This document shows positions 8,535 to 17,646 of a stretch of 64,000 nt of DNA, piece after piece (position 1 is the stretch's first letter; each line of letters begins with the position of its first letter). The stretch is from positions 1,271,053 through 1,335,052 of the forward strand of contig CP092079.1 of the NCBI GenBank assembly GCA_022226955.1. The letters run 5' to 3'. The position numbers were made by a program, and so were the translations under genes. The notes below the pieces were generated by a model. The model searched no databases and was not told the DNA's origin. It worked only from the letters and a program-made list of their open reading frames with translations. The DNA comes from Nitrospira sp. GTDB taxonomy: Bacteria; Nitrospirota; Nitrospiria; Nitrospirales; Nitrospiraceae.

Positions 8535-9934
8535 AAATTCACTCTGAACGAAATCCCGCCGCTGTGATAGGTCGTGCGATAGAGTCCATTCACCGCAGCC
8601 GCCAGCGCGCAGCCGCAACTCACCGTCCGCTGTTCATAGATGGAAGCCTGGTACGACAGATCAAGTCCCACCGCTTTCGGCTTGATCGGCCCGACTCCAA
8701 AATCGCCGCAACGGATGCCGAAAATCGTCCCCCCCTCCTTGCAGACCAGCCCGAATCCCACCGCTGGAATATGGACATCGGCGGATGGAATAGTGGGATC
8801 GAATGTGAGATCGGGAATTTGCGTCGGTGAATTGGTATACCCGGCGCGCACCGCCATTTCCCACTCCGGCAACGAGTCCATCTTCAGCCACCGGTACTCG
8901 GTCCCAATCATCACCGTATACGTACTGCGCCAGTTTTGCGGCTGTGGAACGACCGACCCATTACCCAGATAGATATCCAAATTCCTGACGGATTTCCATC
9001 CGACATAATCCACATCCAACTCCAGCTTCCATTCACGTTCGGCCGTTCTCGTCGGCCAGATGGCAATCGCGCCGGTGAAGACTTGCGGCAGCACAAACGT
9101 CGCCGACGCATCCGAGGTCTTCACCCCGTTGGCGAGAATGCCTCCGTTCAACGGCAGCGCCACCTGATTCCGATAGACCAACCCGATATTGGCGATGGGT
9201 TGTCCATCGCCGTTCCTCAGAGCGGTATAGAGCAGGCTCACGTTATATCCAACCGCTGTCCCTTTGCCGTACAGCTCTGCTTGTTGCCCAGCCGAACCGA
9301 ACACCGGCACCGCGCCGGTTGAAATAAACTGCTTCTCGAAATGCCCCTCCCCCAACATATCGGAGAAGGTATAGATATCCATCCCAAGTCCCAACGAGAG
9401 ATCCCGCGTCACTTGATAGGCCATCGTAGGCTTGATACTGATCAACGGCATCGCGGAAAACGTCGCCTTAAACCGTTGCGGACCGTTGTCCGGATACCGG
9501 CTCACGGAACCGAACGGCGAGGTCAGACCGATCCCGAGAGTCAGCCCGCTCAAGCTCGTCACGCCAAGATCGCCGAGGTTCGCTGTGATAAACAAATGCG
9601 CCGGCGCCGGCCAGGCCAAACTCCCATCGCGGTTCCCCGTGGCGTTGGCTCCGGAGGCACTCGTGAAACTGGTTGTTCCGCCGGTCAACAATCCTCCGGC
9701 CAACAGTTGCACACCACGCAACTGTGTCATGCCGGCCGGATTGTAATAAAGCGCAGACGGGTCATCAGCCTGTGCCGCGAACGCATTGCCTTGTCCGGAT
9801 GCGGACGTCCCCTGCCCTTGAATCCTCGGCACCTGAGCTGACACCGGAGAGGAACACCAGATTGAGAGAAGAAGGCCGCCGACGATTGCCCCAACCCATA
9901 ACGCTCGCCCACATTTCAATACAGCTGTGTTCAA
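8531..9934 (-). CDS. OmpP1/FadL-type outer-membrane transport protein
   Basis: A protein of about 467 residues in the FadL/OmpP1/TodX family, 14-strand outer-membrane barrels that take up hydrophobic compounds such as long-chain fatty acids. It has an N-terminal signal peptide ending near SPVSAQ, then the family stretch GQGNAFAAQADDPSALYYNPAGMTQL, and ends with Phe after alternating strands, as barrel proteins do. A TTG at 9934 is chosen because GGAGG lies five bases upstream. The substrate cannot be read from sequence. Convergent overlap of four bases with alr. Confidence 0.9.
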   Translation of the reverse strand: MNTAVLKCGRALWVGAIVGGLLLSIWCSSPVSAQVPRIQGQGTSASGQGNAFAAQADDPSALYYNPAGMTQLRGVQLLAGGLLTGGTTSFTSASGANATGNRDGSLAWPAPAHLFITANLGDLGVTSLSGLTLGIGLTSPFGSVSRYPDNGPQRFKATFSAMPLISIKPTMAYQVTRDLSLGLGMDIYTFSDMLGEGHFEKQFISTGAVPVFGSAGQQAELYGKGTAVGYNVSLLYTALRNGDGQPIANIGLVYRNQVALPLNGGILANGVKTSDASATFVLPQVFTGAIAIWPTRTAEREWKLELDVDYVGWKSVRNLDIYLGNGSVVPQPQNWRSTYTVMIGTEYRWLKMDSLPEWEMAVRAGYTNSPTQIPDLTFDPTIPSADVHIPAVGFGLVCKEGGTIFGIRCGDFGVGPIKPKAVGLDLSYQASIYEQRTVSCGCALAAAVNGLYRTTYHSGGISFRVNF

Positions 9935-9990
9935 CAAATCCTCCGATTAGGTGGCTGCTATCGAATCATTGCAGCCCCACACCTTCAACA

Positions 9991-12843
9991 TTATTGAAAC
10001 CAGCGCGCCATCGCAGCACGCAACGCATCCGCATCGAACGGCTTGAGTAAATACGCCTGCGCTCCCATCCCGATCGCCTGAACTGCCAGCTCCTGAGAGC
10101 CTGACGCCGTCATGACGATGACGGGAATCTCGGGGTGCTTCAATCGAATCTGCTGCAGCAAGTTCAATCCATCCATCTGACCCAGGTCAATGTCGAGAAG
10201 AACCCCAACATAGCTGGTCGATTGGATCGTCGCCAGCGCCTCCTGCCCGTCCATCGAAGCTTCCGGGCAATATCCGCTGGCCTTCAACCGGTCGAACAGC
10301 CACTGCCGAATATCCGGATCGCCGTCGGCGACGAGCACTCGCTGCACGGCAATCGGCGGGCTAGACGGCGCCGAGGGAGGCGTTGAGCGGAGAGGCAATG
10401 TAAATGAGACTTCCGCTCCTCCTGTAAAACAGTTTTTGGCCGAGACACTGCCCCCTTGCAGCTCGACGAGCGTTTTCACGATGGAGAGCCCCAACCCAAG
10501 CCCCTTAGGTCCGCTTCGCTGTCCCTGCTGCACCCGAAAAAACGGATCGAAAATCTTCTCGAGATCCTCCACCGGAATCCCCGGCCCCGTGTCCCGGACC
10601 AAAATGCGGACAAACCGCGGGCTCGACGATTCGATGGCCACCGTCACTTCACCGTCCTCCGGCGTATACTTGACGGCATTCTGAATCAAATTCACCGCCA
10701 CCTGAATCAAGCGATCGCGGTCGGCCCAGACCTCGACCCGGGCATCTCGCGCCGTGATCCCCAATCGCTGTCGCTTGGCGGAAGCCAAGGGACGTAATTG
10801 CTCAATCGCGTCCATCAAGCAAGACTCCAGATCCACATCGACCGGATGCACCTCCAGCCGGCCGGCTTCGATCCGAGTCCGATCCAGAAGGTCTTCGATC
10901 ATCCGGATCAGCCGGTCTGAATTATCCAGCATCCGCAGCAAATACCGCTGCTGTTTCTCGTTCAGCGGACCGGTCAGTCCATCCAGAAGATTCTGCACAA
11001 ACCCCTTGATCGACGTCATCGGCGTGCGCAGCTCGTGCGAGACATGGGACAGAAACTGCGACCGCAGCCGGTCGGCCTGCTCCAGCGCCTCCGTACGCTC
11101 GCGCACTTTCAATTCCAATCCAACATTCCACTCCTCGATCTGTTGATAGGCCGCCGCATTATCCAGCGCGATCGCCACTTGATTCGCCAGCGTGGTCATC
11201 AACTCAAGATCGTCCTTCGTCAGGCTCGGCTCGTGCGTCCGATCGACCGTCAGAATCCCCAGGATATGGTCTTTGGCCTTCAACGGGACGATGATCAGAG
11301 ACTTCGTCCGGCTCAACTCCGCCAACCGTTGATTGACCGGGTGGAGCTTCTGACTGATCGATTGCACATCCTCGATCAACAGCGGAAGGCCTTGCAGCAC
11401 CGCCATCCCCTCCGGACTGTTCCGGTCCGTCACCGGCACCTCGCAATTCTGCGAGTAGGCTAAGACTTCCTCGGACGCGCCGATCACACGCACATGCCGA
11501 ATGACCGAACGCAACGGATCGAACATCGAAACCATGGCACGGTCGTAGTGCAAATCCTTCGTCAGCGTTTCCAAGACGCGCTCCAGCAACGTGTCTCGGT
11601 CCAGCGTCGCGCTGAACAGCAGGCCGGCTTGATGCAACACCGTCAATTGCGTTACCTTCCGCCGCAACTCGACCCGCGTCTGCTCCTGCCCTAAATAGGC
11701 CTCGCGCAACTCCTCATGCCGCGACTCAACGAAGGCGATCTGCTCGTGAATGAGCGCCTCGCGCTGCTGGCTTTCCTTGCGCAAACAATGCTGCATCAAC
11801 CATCCGGCTGCCATGACCGGGCTGAATCCAGCCAGCGCCATCTCGATGGGCCCCAGCCCTGGCACCAGCGCCCACAGCCCTCCTGCCAGGCACAACCCGA
11901 TCAGGCCGCTCCACAGGATCCAATGCGACTGGCGCTTCGCTCCCGGGTTGCCCCAACCAGCCCACACCGGTTCATTCTGAGAAAGCCCCTGTCTGGGCTC
12001 AACCGAAAGGGCATCGCAGGAAGCCAACTCGGACGGCACCGGCAACGCCGCCAGAGACTGCGCGCGTTGCTTCCTGCGTGCCGGCCCGTCGGATTGCCAC
12101 CGAATGAGCCATCGACACCAGTCATCGTCGTTGGACACACAGGAGAGATTCGTCAATGTCGCTGGAGGCAGTCCATGCACGCGCGCCGGAACCGCCGCAA
12201 AAATCCCTTGGGCAGACTGGCAGACCAAATAGGTACAGCGCCGCCTGAAAGGCCCGAACTGGCGCAGCGTCCGGTCTGAAAACCGCATGGCGAGCGTGGC
12301 GGATCCCTGCGTCACCTCGACCACCCGGCATTCGACCGAGCCCGAGGCAAATTTATTCCCGAAATAGGGGAACATGCCGTAAATCTGTTCGAGCGAGAAT
12401 GGACGCGCCAAGACCTGGATGATCGGCGACATTTTTTCCATTCCGCCCGTAAAGAGAAAGTTCGGATCGCCGGTCAACAGTTCGCAGAACTCGTAGAGAT
12501 AGGCGGCAAATTCGTAGGAGTAGCTATTCCAGGGGTTCTTCAGAAACTCAGGCGTGACATGATAGACCGAATCTTTAATGCGCCAATTCAACAGCACGCA
12601 TAATTCATTGACCGCCTCCGAGCCGGCGCCTTCTCCCCGTTCACGAGTCAATGTCTTCTCCAGGTCGAGAATCACCGCCCTGATGCTCATCCCGCTCAGA
12701 TCCCTGATCGTCTGGCCCTGCTCGTCCAACCCGAACGGGCGAAATTCCATGAACGGCCGGTCAAGAATCCTGCGTTCTTTGGGTAAGAGCTCGACCAGCG
12801 GCATCACCGCGGGCTCGATCCCGCCCAATGGCTGCACAGACAT
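9991..12843 (-). CDS. Large hybrid sensor histidine kinase (V4R-like sensor, TM, GAF, HisKA, HATPase, REC)
   Basis: A 950-residue sensor kinase. The first ~265 residues resemble heme-NO/V4R-type small-molecule sensing domains (a Cys-Asp-rich hairpin CVSNDDDWCRW). Two membrane segments lie at about 310-360, followed by GAF (about 400-560), HisKA with phosphoacceptor His in SHVSHELRTP, HATPase_c (GLGLGLSIVKTL) and a C-terminal REC domain with Asp in LLDIDLGQMDG. ATG 12843 follows GGAGG; upstream residues look non-coding. The REC may receive phosphate intramolecularly. It has no adjacent separate regulator. The N-terminal domain assignment is tentative; the kinase core is certain. Confidence 0.92.
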   Translation of the reverse strand: MSVQPLGGIEPAVMPLVELLPKERRILDRPFMEFRPFGLDEQGQTIRDLSGMSIRAVILDLEKTLTRERGEGAGSEAVNELCVLLNWRIKDSVYHVTPEFLKNPWNSYSYEFAAYLYEFCELLTGDPNFLFTGGMEKMSPIIQVLARPFSLEQIYGMFPYFGNKFASGSVECRVVEVTQGSATLAMRFSDRTLRQFGPFRRRCTYLVCQSAQGIFAAVPARVHGLPPATLTNLSCVSNDDDWCRWLIRWQSDGPARRKQRAQSLAALPVPSELASCDALSVEPRQGLSQNEPVWAGWGNPGAKRQSHWILWSGLIGLCLAGGLWALVPGLGPIEMALAGFSPVMAAGWLMQHCLRKESQQREALIHEQIAFVESRHEELREAYLGQEQTRVELRRKVTQLTVLHQAGLLFSATLDRDTLLERVLETLTKDLHYDRAMVSMFDPLRSVIRHVRVIGASEEVLAYSQNCEVPVTDRNSPEGMAVLQGLPLLIEDVQSISQKLHPVNQRLAELSRTKSLIIVPLKAKDHILGILTVDRTHEPSLTKDDLELMTTLANQVAIALDNAAAYQQIEEWNVGLELKVRERTEALEQADRLRSQFLSHVSHELRTPMTSIKGFVQNLLDGLTGPLNEKQQRYLLRMLDNSDRLIRMIEDLLDRTRIEAGRLEVHPVDVDLESCLMDAIEQLRPLASAKRQRLGITARDARVEVWADRDRLIQVAVNLIQNAVKYTPEDGEVTVAIESSSPRFVRILVRDTGPGIPVEDLEKIFDPFFRVQQGQRSGPKGLGLGLSIVKTLVELQGGSVSAKNCFTGGAEVSFTLPLRSTPPSAPSSPPIAVQRVLVADGDPDIRQWLFDRLKASGYCPEASMDGQEALATIQSTSYVGVLLDIDLGQMDGLNLLQQIRLKHPEIPVIVMTASGSQELAVQAIGMGAQAYLLKPFDADALRAAMARWFQ

Positions 12844-13060
12844 GGCATCCTCCACTTCGAAACAGGCCGTTCGCGAGACAATCGTACTCGTGAACGCACC
12901 GCTGCGCCGGAGTCCGTTTCCGGCGCAGGTAGTATAAGAAGGGGGCGCGAACGACTTCAAGAAGAAACCGCGGAGACGGCGTGACAAATCGCGCAGAAGA
13001 CCTGTCAACAGAGCGGATTCGCGCGCGCGGTCGCCCGGTCCTGCAGGCTAACGGAAGGGC

Positions 13061-13369
13061 TTACTGCTTCACCCGGCGTTTGAGCTGCTTCTCGATACTG
13101 GCTACTTTGCTGGACAGCCGGCCCTTGGCTGCTTTCCGATAATCGACTTTGATCGTGCAGGAAATTCGGCCACAGTCTTTCCGCATCCGTTCATAGCACT
13201 TCTTCACAACCCCGAAGACTTCATCCCACTCGCCTTCCAGCACTGTGCCCATCGGATTGAGCCGATAATCCACGCCGCTCTTGTCGATGATATCGAGCGA
13301 GCGAGCGACATATTTTCCAACACTCTCCCCTTTGCCCAGCGGAGACATACTGAATTCAAGCAACACCAT
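13061..13369 (-). CDS. MTH1187/YkoF family (DUF77) thiamine-binding-like protein
   Basis: A 102-residue cytoplasmic protein of the MTH1187 family, small ferredoxin-fold proteins that form tetramers; some bind thiamine precursors. Seen are the start MVLLEFSMSPLGKG, VGKYVARSLDII, the LNPMGTVLEG segment and the basic C-terminal helix. ATG 13369 is supported by family alignment. It lies 14 bases downstream of the siroheme-synthase-like gene, in the same orientation, so the two are probably co-transcribed. Function in this organism is not established. Confidence 0.85.
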   Translation of the reverse strand: MVLLEFSMSPLGKGESVGKYVARSLDIIDKSGVDYRLNPMGTVLEGEWDEVFGVVKKCYERMRKDCGRISCTIKVDYRKAAKGRLSSKVASIEKQLKRRVKQ

Positions 13370-13383
13370 GGCCGCCGACTCCT

Positions 13384-14052
13384 TTATGTGGTTTTCGCCG
13401 CCGATGCCGCCGCTCCTGCCGCCGCCTGGCGAGCCCGCTCTTCCTGCCACACCTTCGGATATTGCACCTTGCCCAACAGACGAAATCCATCCAGCGCTTC
13501 ACGCAATAGGGCGCGCCGTTTTTCCGCATCCGGCACATTGGCCTTCGCCTGCTCGCGGAGATGTCCAAGCCAATCGACAAAAGTCGAAAACTCCTCATCG
13601 AGAATGCGTTCCAAATCTTCTTTCATAAAGCCCGACAAGGCCGGCGCCACCCCGCTGCTGCTGATCGCGACCCGGGCATGCCCAACCGCCACCACCGCCG
13701 GCATCGTGACCGTGGACAATTCCGGCATATCCGTCGACCACAGGAGAAATCCCTTCTCTCGAGCCTTCCCCAGCAACATCCTGGCAAAATCCCGATCTCC
13801 GCGGATCGTATTCAATACCAGAATCGTATGCTCCAGATCGGTCTCGCGAAAATGCCGGCCGCGATGGATGACTTTCGCGGAGGCGGCCAATTGCTTCAAC
13901 GTGTCATGCAAAGTCGGACTGATCACCGTCACCTTGGCGCCGGATTCGAGCAGCCGTTGCGACTTCTCCGCCGCTTCTTCATCGCCGCCAAGCACCAGGA
14001 CGGAAAAGCCCTTCACATCGAGCACCAAGGGAAAACCAGGATTGGGAGCCAT
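13384..14052 (-). CDS. Precorrin-2 dehydrogenase / sirohydrochlorin ferrochelatase-like protein (CysG N-terminal type)
   Basis: A 222-residue protein of the siroheme-synthase N-terminal family, which makes siroheme from precorrin-2 using NAD. The Rossmann site is VLVLGGDEEAAEKSQRLLE near residue 20, followed by the canonical siroheme order with MPAVVAVGHARVAISSSGVAPAL. ATG 14052 follows GGAGG by eight bases. There is no uroporphyrinogen methyltransferase half, so that step must come from another gene. Siroheme is needed for nitrite and sulfite reductases, and d1-heme pathways also start here. Confidence 0.88.
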   Translation of the reverse strand: MAPNPGFPLVLDVKGFSVLVLGGDEEAAEKSQRLLESGAKVTVISPTLHDTLKQLAASAKVIHRGRHFRETDLEHTILVLNTIRGDRDFARMLLGKAREKGFLLWSTDMPELSTVTMPAVVAVGHARVAISSSGVAPALSGFMKEDLERILDEEFSTFVDWLGHLREQAKANVPDAEKRRALLREALDGFRLLGKVQYPKVWQEERARQAAAGAAASAAKTT

Positions 14053-14189
14053 AACATGTTCCTCCATACCGCACAGCCTGTGACTGGTTGCCATCATACA
14101 ATAGCGTCTTCCTGGCCGTAAACCGTGCTCTCCCCTTTTCCAGGCGACCTGTTTATAATGCGACGCTCATTTGCAACGGTGGAGGATGC

Positions 14190-14642
14190 ATGGCCGGCAT
14201 GTCGGGGAAAGCCATCGGAATGGCAGGGAGTATCATTGGATTGGCAGCGCTGGCCGCCTGGCTCGGCCTCGCTCATAGCTGCGATCCAGCCACCGGAGAA
14301 CCGGTCGTCGCAGGGCGAGTAACCATCGCGGCGAATCTGGCCGATCAGGTCAAGCCGACCGACGTGCTCTTCGTGATTGTAAAGCGCCCTCAGGGCCCGC
14401 CCCGTCCCATCGCCGCCAAACGCATCGACCATCCGACATTCCCCGCCTCCTTTGAAATCACCAACGCCGACGTGATGGTAGAAGGCTCGGAGCTGCGCGG
14501 CATGGTCGATATCGTGGCCCGGCTCGACCGCGACGGCCAGGCCGGCCCAGCCCAGCCAGGCGACATCGAAGGACGCTACGCCAAGAACCCCACTCTCCCG
14601 GGCGGACGAGACTTCGAGATTGTCCTGGATACGGTGAAATAG
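14190..14642 (+). CDS. CcmI/CycH C-terminal-domain-like protein
   Basis: A 150-residue protein with an N-terminal membrane anchor (about residues 5-28, SIIGLAALAAWLGLAHSC) and a periplasmic domain resembling the C-terminal domain of cytochrome c biogenesis protein CcmI: AGRVTIAANLADQVKPTDVLFVIVKR, then PIAAKRID and QPGDIEG. The CcmI TPR region is missing. A Cys ends the hydrophobic segment, so a lipoprotein is possible. ATG 14190 follows GGAGG. A role in cytochrome c maturation is inferred from the domain only. Convergent with the HNH gene across a palindromic repeat. Confidence 0.72.
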   Translation: MAGMSGKAIGMAGSIIGLAALAAWLGLAHSCDPATGEPVVAGRVTIAANLADQVKPTDVLFVIVKRPQGPPRPIAAKRIDHPTFPASFEITNADVMVEGSELRGMVDIVARLDRDGQAGPAQPGDIEGRYAKNPTLPGGRDFEIVLDTVK

Positions 14643-14694
14643 CAGAGATACAGCAGCAGCACCAGTGTCAAAGTTTGAACTACCCAACACTCAG

Positions 14695-14815
14695 GGGATG
14701 CTCAAAAAGCTTTCCCGCAAGGCCGCAACGAGTGAAGGACCGAGGCGTACCCTCTGGGGTACGTTGAGGGTCTGAACGATGTGAGAACGCAGCGGGGGAG
14801 ATTTTTCAGCATCCC
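14695..14815. repeat. REPIN-like palindromic element, copy A
   Basis: About 121 bases; outer stem GGGATGCT pairs with AGCATCCC, centre is GTACCCTCTGGGGTAC, and the shared core GCAAGGCCGCA and GAGAACG are present. It ends two bases before the stop codon of the HNH gene. Confidence 0.9.
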
Positions 14816-14817
14816 GC

Positions 14818-15363
14818 CTACGTCTCGGCAGGGTCGGCGTCCAACTCCATATTCCAATACAGATAATCCCGCCAGCTCTCCGGTGTGTTGCGAATCCCAA
14901 TCGTGATCGTAATCACCGGGCTCCAGCGCGGCTTCACCGGTTTCTTCTTCAAACGCATCCCAGCTTCATCCGGCGTCCGTCCGCTCTTCTTATTATTGCA
15001 ACGCCAGCAGGCCGTGGTGATATTTTCCCATGTCTTCTTTCCGCCTTTGGCAATAGGAATGACGTGGTCGAAAGTCAGCTCTTCCGTTCGAAACTTCCGA
15101 TTGCAATACTGGCAGGTATAGCCATCGCGCGTAAAAATATTGATGCGGGAAAACTTCACCGCTCGGTGGCTGTCTTTCAGACGCACCAGCTTGAGAAGCC
15201 GCATGACCGCAGGGAGTTTAATCGAGAGAGAGATGCCGTGAATTTCACGGTCGTAGACTTCGAGGACTTCGACTTTACCTTGCCACAGCAGGGCAATGGC
15301 TTTTTGCCAGTGAACCACGCGCAGCGGTTCGTACGTCGAGTTGAGCAGGAGAGTCATTTCCAT
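14818..15363 (-). CDS. HNH endonuclease
   Basis: A 181-residue HNH-family nuclease. The beta-beta-alpha-metal site is complete: FTRDGYTCQYC, then EELTFDHVIPIAKGG (catalytic His) and WENITTACWRCNNKKSGRTP, with two CxxC knuckles for zinc. The N-terminal MTLLLNSTYEPLRVVHWQKA segment is the conserved start of the stand-alone HNH group widespread in bacteria; its biological substrate is unknown and it is not linked here to a restriction or phage system. ATG 15363 has GAGG seven bases upstream. The stop codon touches repeat copy A. Confidence 0.9.
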   Translation of the reverse strand: MEMTLLLNSTYEPLRVVHWQKAIALLWQGKVEVLEVYDREIHGISLSIKLPAVMRLLKLVRLKDSHRAVKFSRINIFTRDGYTCQYCNRKFRTEELTFDHVIPIAKGGKKTWENITTACWRCNNKKSGRTPDEAGMRLKKKPVKPRWSPVITITIGIRNTPESWRDYLYWNMELDADPAET

Positions 15364-15527
15364 GCAGCAACCTCATTCCCTATCTGGCTCCTCTCTGAGA
15401 GGCGGTCCAGTCAATTCAAGGGCGTATTGTTTATTTTTATGCCATAGGATCAGGTCTAAATCAAGCAACCCTACATCCATCGCCCGACTAGCGAGCCCCG
15501 TACAGCATACCGACTACCATGCCGGCA

Positions 15528-15647
15528 AGGATGCTCAAAAAGACCGTCCGGCAAGGCCGCAGCAAGCGAAGAGGCGAGGCGTACGCTGCGGTACGTTGAG
15601 CCTCTGCGTGAAGCGAGAACGCCGCTGGCGGACTTTTTCAGCATCCT
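15528..15647. repeat. REPIN-like palindromic element, copy B
   Basis: About 120 bases; outer stem AGGATGCT/AGCATCCT, core GCAAGGCCGCAG, centre GTACGCTGCGGTAC (loop differs from other copies but the stem is kept) and GAGAACG. It lies between the divergent HNH and Rieske genes and is the one copy not abutting a stop codon. Confidence 0.9.
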
Positions 15648-15686
15648 GCTAGACGCCGCTACCGGTTTTTTGGGACACTGGCCAGC

Positions 15687-16013
15687 ATGAAAGAATTCGT
15701 CACCGTCGCCGCGCTCGCCGACGTTCCACCGGGAACGGTCAAGACCGTGGCGGTTGAAGGTATTTGGATCGCACTCAGCAATGTGGGCGGCACGCTCTTC
15801 GCCATCGATAATACCTGTCCGCATGCGGGCGGGCCGCTAGGCGAAGGGCCACTGAAGGAGGGCATCCTTGAATGCCCCTGGCACGGATGGAAATTCGATG
15901 TCCGAACCGGCCAACGCATGAACAATCCGAACTTCACCGTCGCCTGCTGCGAGGTGCGCGTCGCCGACGGGCAGATTCAGATCAAACTCCCCGAAGATAT
16001 GTCTGCCTTTTAA
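15687..16013 (+). CDS. Rieske-type [2Fe-2S] ferredoxin
   Basis: A 108-residue soluble Rieske protein. Cluster ligands are visible as CPHAG near residue 45 and CPWHGWKFD near residue 64, the two Cys-x-His pairs. There is no signal peptide or transmembrane anchor, so it is a cytoplasmic ferredoxin of the NirD/dioxygenase-ferredoxin type, not a bc1 subunit. No oxygenase gene lies beside it, so the electron acceptor cannot be told. The upstream ribosome-binding site is weak; the start is set by the family N-terminus. Confidence 0.9.
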   Translation: MKEFVTVAALADVPPGTVKTVAVEGIWIALSNVGGTLFAIDNTCPHAGGPLGEGPLKEGILECPWHGWKFDVRTGQRMNNPNFTVACCEVRVADGQIQIKLPEDMSAF

Positions 16014-16056
16014 GCAAGCACGGCATCGGCTTGGAGAAGGCTTTTACCGCATGCTC

Positions 16057-16569
16057 CTACGCAGGCGGCAGCGGCGGCGCGCCTGGCAGCGGCGGCGCAG
16101 GAGTCTGCGGACGATCGGAATCCGGCGGCGCGGGCGTCACGCCATCGGCAGGCACCGAGGCGGCATTGACCTTCTTCTTCCCCAAGTGCGCGTGCCAGAT
16201 GAACTCCCGCTCGAACCATTGGCTATTCACACTCTGATCGCGCAGCTGCACACGAATCTCGTAGAGATCTCCCTCCACTTGCTTGACGCGCCACTCACCG
16301 AGTCGAACCCCCTGCCCACGCTCCTTCATCGAACGAACATGTTCGTTCATCGCTTGAAGAATTGTCGGAGCTCCAATGGCCTGATGGGTCTGCACCAGCG
16401 CGAGCGCCTCAGCCGCCTGCTTGTCCGCCATCGGATTGAGAGAGGGCGGTTTCGTGACAAAATAGTAGAGTCCGCCAAACACCAGCACCGCCACTACGGC
16501 ATAGTGGAGCGTTCGCACCAAGGACGAAGATCCCGGCGCGGCAGTCGAAGAAGACGGATCGGTGCTCAT
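16057..16569 (-). CDS. Conserved hypothetical single-pass membrane protein
   Basis: About 170 residues. After a Ser/Pro-rich cytoplasmic start it has one membrane helix (about 20-40, LHYAVVAVLVFGGLYYFV), an extracytoplasmic domain with EWRVKQVEGDLYEIRVQLRD and ends in a Pro-rich tail (PAPPLPGAPPLPPA-like). The start ATG 16569 is chosen because residues further upstream are unlike a coding start. No family is recognised. It stands alone, convergent with the Rieske gene. Confidence 0.65.
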   Translation of the reverse strand: MSTDPSSSTAAPGSSSLVRTLHYAVVAVLVFGGLYYFVTKPPSLNPMADKQAAEALALVQTHQAIGAPTILQAMNEHVRSMKERGQGVRLGEWRVKQVEGDLYEIRVQLRDQSVNSQWFEREFIWHAHLGKKKVNAASVPADGVTPAPPDSDRPQTPAPPLPGAPPLPPA

Positions 16570-16760
16570 AGTGTAGAACTCAATTCCATACGAGAGAATG
16601 ATCGGCTGACGGATAAAATACGTCGCGGGCATCTTAGGAAGCGCTTGGATGGTTGTCAATGGACGATCCTGCGCGCACCCTGGCTGCTTGTCTGACGAAA
16701 AGCCGGTATGTTACAAGTAACTCGGCATTGTCGTCACTCGAATCACCAAGAGCAGCTCAC

Positions 16761-17204
16761 ATGAAATTCTTTTTGTACGGAGACAACCTGAATCTGACCC
16801 AACTGAAGCGCCGGGCGCCGGAACACAAGTTCCTCTACCTTGCGACCTTGGGCGATCACACCATTAAGTTCTGCCGCTGGTCGTCACAGTGGCGTTGCGG
16901 GCTCGCCAGTATCGCACCCTCTCCAGGAGAAAAAGTCTGGGGCGGCGTCTTTGAACTGACCGATGAAGACCTGAAAATCATGGATGAGTTCGAGCAAGAC
17001 GTTCCACAGGGAGCATACCGCCACCTACAGATTACGGTTATCAATGAAGCCGGTGAGAAAGAACTTGTCACCACCTATGCTGCCAATCCCATCGGAAAGT
17101 TCAAACCGAAAGATCACTATCTCGACTGGATTATCAAAGGACTCAAGCAGTGGAAACTGCCTGAGGAAGCTCTCGATCAATGGCATGCATACCGGCCAAA
17201 CTGA
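16761..17204 (+). CDS. Gamma-glutamylcyclotransferase-like (GGCT/AIG2 fold) protein
   Basis: A 147-residue protein. The N-terminal YGDNL (family YGxNL) and the mid-protein GGVFELTDEDLKIMDEFEQ resemble GGCT-fold enzymes, where a Glu in the second motif is catalytic. The family acts on gamma-glutamyl or related amides; the substrate here is unknown. ATG 16761 is chosen because the homology starts there. It is followed about 97 bases later by a thioredoxin-like ferredoxin gene. Confidence 0.72.
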   Translation: MKFFLYGDNLNLTQLKRRAPEHKFLYLATLGDHTIKFCRWSSQWRCGLASIAPSPGEKVWGGVFELTDEDLKIMDEFEQDVPQGAYRHLQITVINEAGEKELVTTYAANPIGKFKPKDHYLDWIIKGLKQWKLPEEALDQWHAYRPN

Positions 17205-17301
17205 TCCCGTTCATCATCGACATACGGTACGTCATGCACCCTATCGTCATTAGAAAGCTGGCAGCCGGTCGCTGACAGCGCTTTCCATAAAAGGAGACTC
17301 T

Positions 17302-17628
17302 ATGCCAAAGCCCAAGCATCATATTCTCGTCTGCACCAACTCCCGCCCTCCGGGACACCCCAAGCCGTCATGCGGCAGCGCCGGTGCGGCGCAGTTGCTT
17401 ATGGCCTTTAACATGGGACTGATGCAGCGCGGCACGCCACCCGGCCAGGTTCTCGTCAGCGCCACTGGGTGCCTGGGTCCTTGCGAGCAGGGTCCAACCG
17501 TCGTCGTCTACCCCGATAACATCTGGTACTCGAAAGTAACGGAAGCCGATGTTGCCACCATCCTCGATGAACACATCATCAAGGGAACACCGGTCGCAAA
17601 ACTGAACCCCGACGCAGCCTGGCAATAA
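17302..17628 (+). CDS. Thioredoxin-like [2Fe-2S] ferredoxin
   Basis: A 108-residue ferredoxin of the thioredoxin-like (NuoE/Shethna-type) class. It starts KPKHHILVCTNSRPPG, with cluster Cys in VCTN, SCGS, and GCLGPCEQGP, then VVVYPDNIWYSKVTEAD. AAGGAGA lies well before ATG 17302. A related protein is encoded at 46001. Both are cytoplasmic single-domain electron carriers; partners unknown. moaB follows 18 bases downstream, so they may share a transcript. Confidence 0.88.
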   Translation: MPKPKHHILVCTNSRPPGHPKPSCGSAGAAQLLMAFNMGLMQRGTPPGQVLVSATGCLGPCEQGPTVVVYPDNIWYSKVTEADVATILDEHIIKGTPVAKLNPDAAWQ

Positions 17629-17646
17629 CTTTCCGACAAGTACACT